A stretch of 57,582 bases of DNA from Pirellulaceae bacterium (GTDB lineage: Bacteria; Planctomycetota; Planctomycetia; Pirellulales; Pirellulaceae). The DNA is taken from contig JAUXWY010000374.1 of assembly GCA_030681235.1 (NCBI GenBank), positions 1 through 57,582 of the forward strand, in the 5' to 3' direction. The translations under genes were made by a program, and so were the position numbers. Under the pieces are notes generated by a model that was given only the letters and a program-made list of their open reading frames with translations, had not been told where the DNA came from and did not search any database. Numbering within the stretch: the first letter of the stretch is position 1; every line of letters begins with the position of its first letter. Below are positions 54,256 to 57,582 of the stretch, piece by piece.

Positions 54256-55062
54256 TTACGGTCCGGCCGGGAATGGCTTGTAATCACGAAAGTATGGGGG
54301 CTCGTAGTTGTTGACAAACCAATCCCACTTGGCTCGTACGTGCGCAAGACCAATATCGAGACCATTCGGACATCCGTTCATCCGCGTATAAACGCCGCTT
54401 TCATTGAATTGTTCCGAGCTAAACACGATTCTTGGAATTAGTATTGGAATCCCTGGATTGAGTTCGCACATTGTACCAGTGACCTTGATACTATGACGAC
54501 CCGGATGAGACGCAACTATGGATTCATTGGCCAAACACGGAATGTAGCATGGTTGAAACGGCGGCTCCCCAAGCAACGAATAGTCGTCGTCCGGGTGATC
54601 ATGTTTACCGTAAGTATGCGCGTGACAATTTCGTGAATAGTCCATTCCCGGCAGAGGCGGAGGCGGAATGTATCCTGCATAAACCCAATCCCAATGACGT
54701 TTGTTGTCATCAATATCTACAATACCAACCCCTGCAACAGGTTGTTGCCAATTGAGATTTACGGTAATCTTGGCGTAGTCATATTTTTGACCAAGACAAT
54801 TCTTATGATGGATATCGTCGGCGTGGTTCGGATCGTATTTCTCGTACCAATCATGTGTTGCATTTCCAATGGGTGGTTGCCCAGGCATATCACATTGTAA
54901 GAATACTGGAAAACTCTGAAGAACACCGCCTATTGACTTTCGACACAGTAATAATAGCTCAGGTTTAGCCACTTGGCCAACCGCCAAGCTTGTCAGTGAG
55001 GCAAGCATCTGGAAAACGCTCAAATGAATGACCAAACCCACAACGAGTTGTTTAAATCGCAT
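54256..55062 (-). CDS. Cassette protein A2: secreted Cys-rich protein, paralogue of A1
   Basis: 268 residues from the ATG at 55062; the frame upstream runs through a microsatellite and is not signal-like. The signal peptide covers ~1-29 (VIHLSVFQMLASLTSLAVG). Shared with A1: YDPNH, DWVY, DYSRNCH (Cys146-His147), PCY-PC, RHSIKVTGTMC (His190), SSEQ-NESGVYTR (Glu217), NGCPNGLD, KWDW, YKP. The Asn-Cys-His, later His and conserved acidic/polar pattern fit a secreted cysteine hydrolase, unproven. The 5' region contains eight TCGTTG repeats 109 bases from the start. Confidence 0.7.
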   Translation of the reverse strand: MRFKQLVVGLVIHLSVFQMLASLTSLAVGQVAKPELLLLCRKSIGGVLQSFPVFLQCDMPGQPPIGNATHDWYEKYDPNHADDIHHKNCLGQKYDYAKITVNLNWQQPVAGVGIVDIDDNKRHWDWVYAGYIPPPPLPGMDYSRNCHAHTYGKHDHPDDDYSLLGEPPFQPCYIPCLANESIVASHPGRHSIKVTGTMCELNPGIPILIPRIVFSSEQFNESGVYTRMNGCPNGLDIGLAHVRAKWDWFVNNYEPPYFRDYKPFPAGP

Positions 55063-55373
<311 letters not shown>

Positions 55374-56063
55374 CTATCTCTGACCATTCGAAATGGTGAT
55401 TTGATCGGTGACTTGCGAGACCCCTGGCTGCATCGATGTGATCAGAACGGCCAATGCTCGTTGATGTTCTGTTTCGACTTGACCGGACAGGTAGGCGACT
55501 CGATTCTCCAGGCGAACTTCTAGCGAGTGGGGTCCGATTCGATCAATGGCCTGAGTGATTTCGAGCCGGGTTTGTTCGATCCGATCGAGCGCTTCAACTT
55601 GGTTACGTGAGTTCGGCGCTGCAAGGGGCTCGAAGGCCAAGATCAAACGCGGTGCGTAGGGCTGGGATGGGCCTGCGGGAGCGAGTCGGCGATTGACTTG
55701 AGTGGCGAGGTCCGCAGCTGGCGGCAGTGACTCGACGGCCGATTGAACACGGCCGGATTCGATCACGGCACCCGACCCGACAAAACGTGTCGTCGCTTGA
55801 TCCGAACCCACAAACTCGCCCGGTCGGCGCCGATCGCGCAGAAAACGCTCGGACCCGGTAATTCCACCTGCGGACTCGGCTTCTGCCGCCACATTTTGCA
55901 ATCTTTGTGGTCCAGCCTGGCGTTGCAGTGGGCGGCCGAACGTTCGTTGCTGTTGGGCTTCGGCGACCAATGTGGTCCCAAGGCCAAAAAAAACAACGAT
56001 TGAGCATTGAAATATCAGTTTCTGCACCGGGAGCACCTTTTGGGGAAATTCCGCCTTGAGCAT
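55374..56063 (-). CDS. Secreted BON-domain protein
   Basis: 229 residues from the ATG at 56063; ATG 56117 would add a hydrophilic stretch ahead of the signal peptide (KLIFQCSIVVFFGLGTTLVAEAQ). The middle is Gln/Arg/Gly-rich and low in order. The last ~65 residues form a BON domain: HSLEVRLENRVAYLSGQVET, then ALAVLITSMQPGVSQVTDQITI. BON domains bind membranes or peptidoglycan. It stands alone on the - strand. Confidence 0.75.
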   Translation of the reverse strand: MLKAEFPQKVLPVQKLIFQCSIVVFFGLGTTLVAEAQQQRTFGRPLQRQAGPQRLQNVAAEAESAGGITGSERFLRDRRRPGEFVGSDQATTRFVGSGAVIESGRVQSAVESLPPAADLATQVNRRLAPAGPSQPYAPRLILAFEPLAAPNSRNQVEALDRIEQTRLEITQAIDRIGPHSLEVRLENRVAYLSGQVETEHQRALAVLITSMQPGVSQVTDQITISNGQR

Positions 56064-56520
56064 TCGTTTTCTGTCGTCCTCAGCTTGTCGCCACTTGATG
56101 AAATTGTACCACGGCATTTGGAATCTTCGACTTGGGTATCGAAACGAACGATTGCAAAAGCAGAAGCGATGCCCTCAGTTGCCTAGGCCTGGACGTTCGA
56201 TTATCGTGATCCGGCAAGAACTCCGTTGGACCCGCGTAAGTTCCGACACTATTTTGGAAGCCTTGCGACTTCCGCTATGGATTTGTCCCGATACAAAGGC
56301 AATTTAGCGAGCGCTGGTGTACCGGCTTCAGCCGGCGAGCAGCTGAAAAGAGCATTTTCACAACTCTCGCCGGCTAAAGCCGGTACACCAGCGCTCGCTA
56401 AACCGATACCATTTACGGGTTCTCGGATTTTCAAAGTCGGACGCTCACACAAGTCGGGAACTTGATTCGGGACAATTCCTATGTCCGAAATTCAGAACTT
56501 ACTTCGCGAGGATTACTGGG
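56064..56520. other. Intergenic region with palindromic element
   Basis: 457 bases between divergent genes, containing the complete ~100-bp palindrome at 56303-56402. The phosphatase-cytochrome gene has GAGGA nine bases before its ATG. Nothing else is seen. Confidence 0.5.
56303..56402. repeat. 100-bp palindromic repeat element, complete copy
   Basis: Arms of 37 bases (56303-56339 and 56366-56402) are reverse complements with one mismatch; the loop contains TGAAAA...TTTTCA, which can extend the hairpin. CCGATAC occurs on both outer sides (56288-56294, 56403-56409). A half copy lies at 22436 and another at 57532. Likely a REP/MITE-like element moved in trans; no transposase is in the window. 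Confidence 0.9.
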
Positions 56521-57492
56521 ATGAAGCTACAACACCTGACAAGTATTGTGCTAAGATTGTTCGCTGTGATTTCTTCGGTTGTGAGTGGACAAGAGACCGC
56601 TAGTCTGGCTACCGGGTCAACACCTCAAGAGCTGGAGCGGATCACCGCCCAACACGTTCCCAACCTGATTCGGGTCACGGCGGGGATTTATTCCGGTGGT
56701 TTGCCCGAGGGGGAAGCCGCGTTTCGCGAATTGGCTGACTTGGGGATCAAGACCATCATCAGTGTCGATGGAATGAAGCCCGACGTCGAGACGGCGGATC
56801 GGTTTGGATTGCGCTACGTCCATCTGCCACACGGCTACGATGGCATTTCTGAACAACGAAGTCAGGAGCTGGCCAAGGCAATTCGCGATCTGCCTGGCCC
56901 GATTCTGTTGCATTGTCATCACGGCCAACATCGTAGCCCCACGGCCGCTGCGGTGGCATGTGTGTTATCCGGACGCATCGATGCAGCAAGCGCCGAGTCG
57001 GTGCTTCAATTGGCTGGCACTAGCCCCCATTACCTCGGTCTGTATCAAACGACCAAACAGGCTCGGCCGCTCTCCCAGGAGCAGTTGGACGCGGTGCATG
57101 TCGAATTCAAAGAGGTGGCCGAAGTACCTCCCATGACGGAAGCGATGGTCGAGATGGAACGTCGATTGGGTCACCTGCAGTCGATCGAGAAAGCTGAATG
57201 GCAAACCCCGACGTCGCATCCGGACTTGGTCCCTGCTCACGAAGCCTTGCTGCTCCGCGAGTTGTACGCCGAGATGTTGCGCTCCGATGAAGCGGCCACG
57301 GCCACCGACGAGTTCAAGACGTGGCTGAAGGACGGCGAGCGACAACTACAAGATTTGGAACGAGATCTGGGGGCCTTGGCCACGAGCCAAGATCCTGCCG
57401 CACTTCATTTGCAGCTCGCCAAGACTCAAAAGGCCATTCAAGCCAATTGCCAAGGTTGCCATCGCCAATTTCGCGACGTCCCGCAACGTTAA
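56521..57492 (+). CDS. Secreted tyrosine/dual-specificity phosphatase fused to cytochrome
   Basis: 323 residues. The N-terminus is hydrophobic (IVLRLFAVISSVVSGQ), a signal peptide. Residues ~45-180 form a cysteine phosphatase domain: IYSGGLPEGEAAFRELADLGIK, a general-acid-like loop near HLPHGYDG, and the P-loop H131-C-H-H-G-Q-H-R138-S. Residues ~190-323 are helical and end with C310-Q-G-C-H314, a c-type haem site near the C-terminus as in cytochrome c' proteins. The single chain thus joins a phosphatase and a cytochrome outside the cytoplasm. The natural substrate is unknown. Confidence 0.85.
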   Translation: MKLQHLTSIVLRLFAVISSVVSGQETASLATGSTPQELERITAQHVPNLIRVTAGIYSGGLPEGEAAFRELADLGIKTIISVDGMKPDVETADRFGLRYVHLPHGYDGISEQRSQELAKAIRDLPGPILLHCHHGQHRSPTAAAVACVLSGRIDAASAESVLQLAGTSPHYLGLYQTTKQARPLSQEQLDAVHVEFKEVAEVPPMTEAMVEMERRLGHLQSIEKAEWQTPTSHPDLVPAHEALLLRELYAEMLRSDEAATATDEFKTWLKDGERQLQDLERDLGALATSQDPAALHLQLAKTQKAIQANCQGCHRQFRDVPQR

Positions 57493-57531
57493 TTCGGCGC
57501 CAGAAACTTCGAGAAGTCATGATGGTATCGG

Positions 57532-57582
57532 TTTAGCGAGCGCTGGTGTACCGGCTTTAGCCGGGCGGGTCGCTGAAAAGAT
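57532..57582 (+). repeat. Palindromic repeat element, cut by window end
   Basis: TTTAGCGAGCGCTGGTGTAC onward matches the arm at 56303, followed by a diverged loop containing GCTGAAAAGA. The flank GGTATCGG before it matches the reverse complement of the flank right of the complete copy. The rest lies beyond the window. Confidence 0.85.

Overview
The window reads as a chromosomal segment of a planctomycete, probably close to the Pirellulaceae. Evidence: a DUF1501 gene next to a PSCyt1/DUF1549/DUF1553 gene, several Uma2-type genes and a DUF4058 gene, many large secreted proteins of unknown function, secreted proteins carrying CxxCH haem motifs, a multi-domain secretin followed by a lipoprotein, and moderate GC. 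No rRNA, tRNA, CRISPR array, phage or transposase gene was found. Gene density is normal; most intergenic gaps over 300 bases contain repeats.

Layout. 0-7.7 kb: DUF4058 protein, an unknown gene, a reverse-strand ECF sigma factor overlapping a single-TM protein and followed by a secreted protein, then a serine beta-lactamase-like hydrolase and a secreted TPR-like protein. 7.7-12.9 kb: a mosaic of two M14 carboxypeptidase paralogues and a Uma2 gene, flanked by a broken Uma2 tail and a broken M14 tail. 12.9-22.3 kb: cation/proton antiporter, glgC, a Uma2-DUF1549-DUF1501 operon and a LexA-HTH/PRiA4-ORF3 fusion. 22.6-24.4 kb: a two-gene secreted cassette (here A1-B1). 24.5-34 kb: PI-PLC-like enzyme, a folE2-MazG-PTPS operon, a D-2-hydroxyacid dehydrogenase with serC, a CE15-type esterase, tspO and an FHA protein. 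34-46.6 kb: mostly housekeeping genes (ogt, obg, gmd-fcl, tpx, a haem-bearing histidine kinase, recG, pyrD, a peroxiredoxin). 46.8-57.6 kb: SEC-C protein, secretin plus lipoprotein, a second copy of the cassette (A2-B2), a BON protein and a secreted tyrosine-phosphatase/cytochrome fusion.

The best candidate for an undescribed system is the A-B cassette. It occurs twice, about 30 kb apart, in opposite orientations but with the same gene order. A is a cysteine-rich secreted protein with strictly shared NCH, RHS-KVTGTMC and SSEQ motifs, which suggest a cysteine-hydrolase fold. B is a secreted, mostly helical partner with shared DGGLGS, DPRMRRMHE and HG-RCMLF motifs. Each copy lies near a member of a palindromic repeat family, and the A2 leader holds a TCGTTG microsatellite.

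Second, three unrelated tandem repeat arrays (periods 29, 31 and 37 bp) all fold into hairpins with a TCCC/GGGA apex although their stems differ. Other notable points are a catalytically dead M14 paralogue, a PTPS with the combined CExxHGH motif, an Obg with a degenerate G4 motif, and the phosphatase-cytochrome fusion. All functions are inferred from motifs read by eye; no database search was run.
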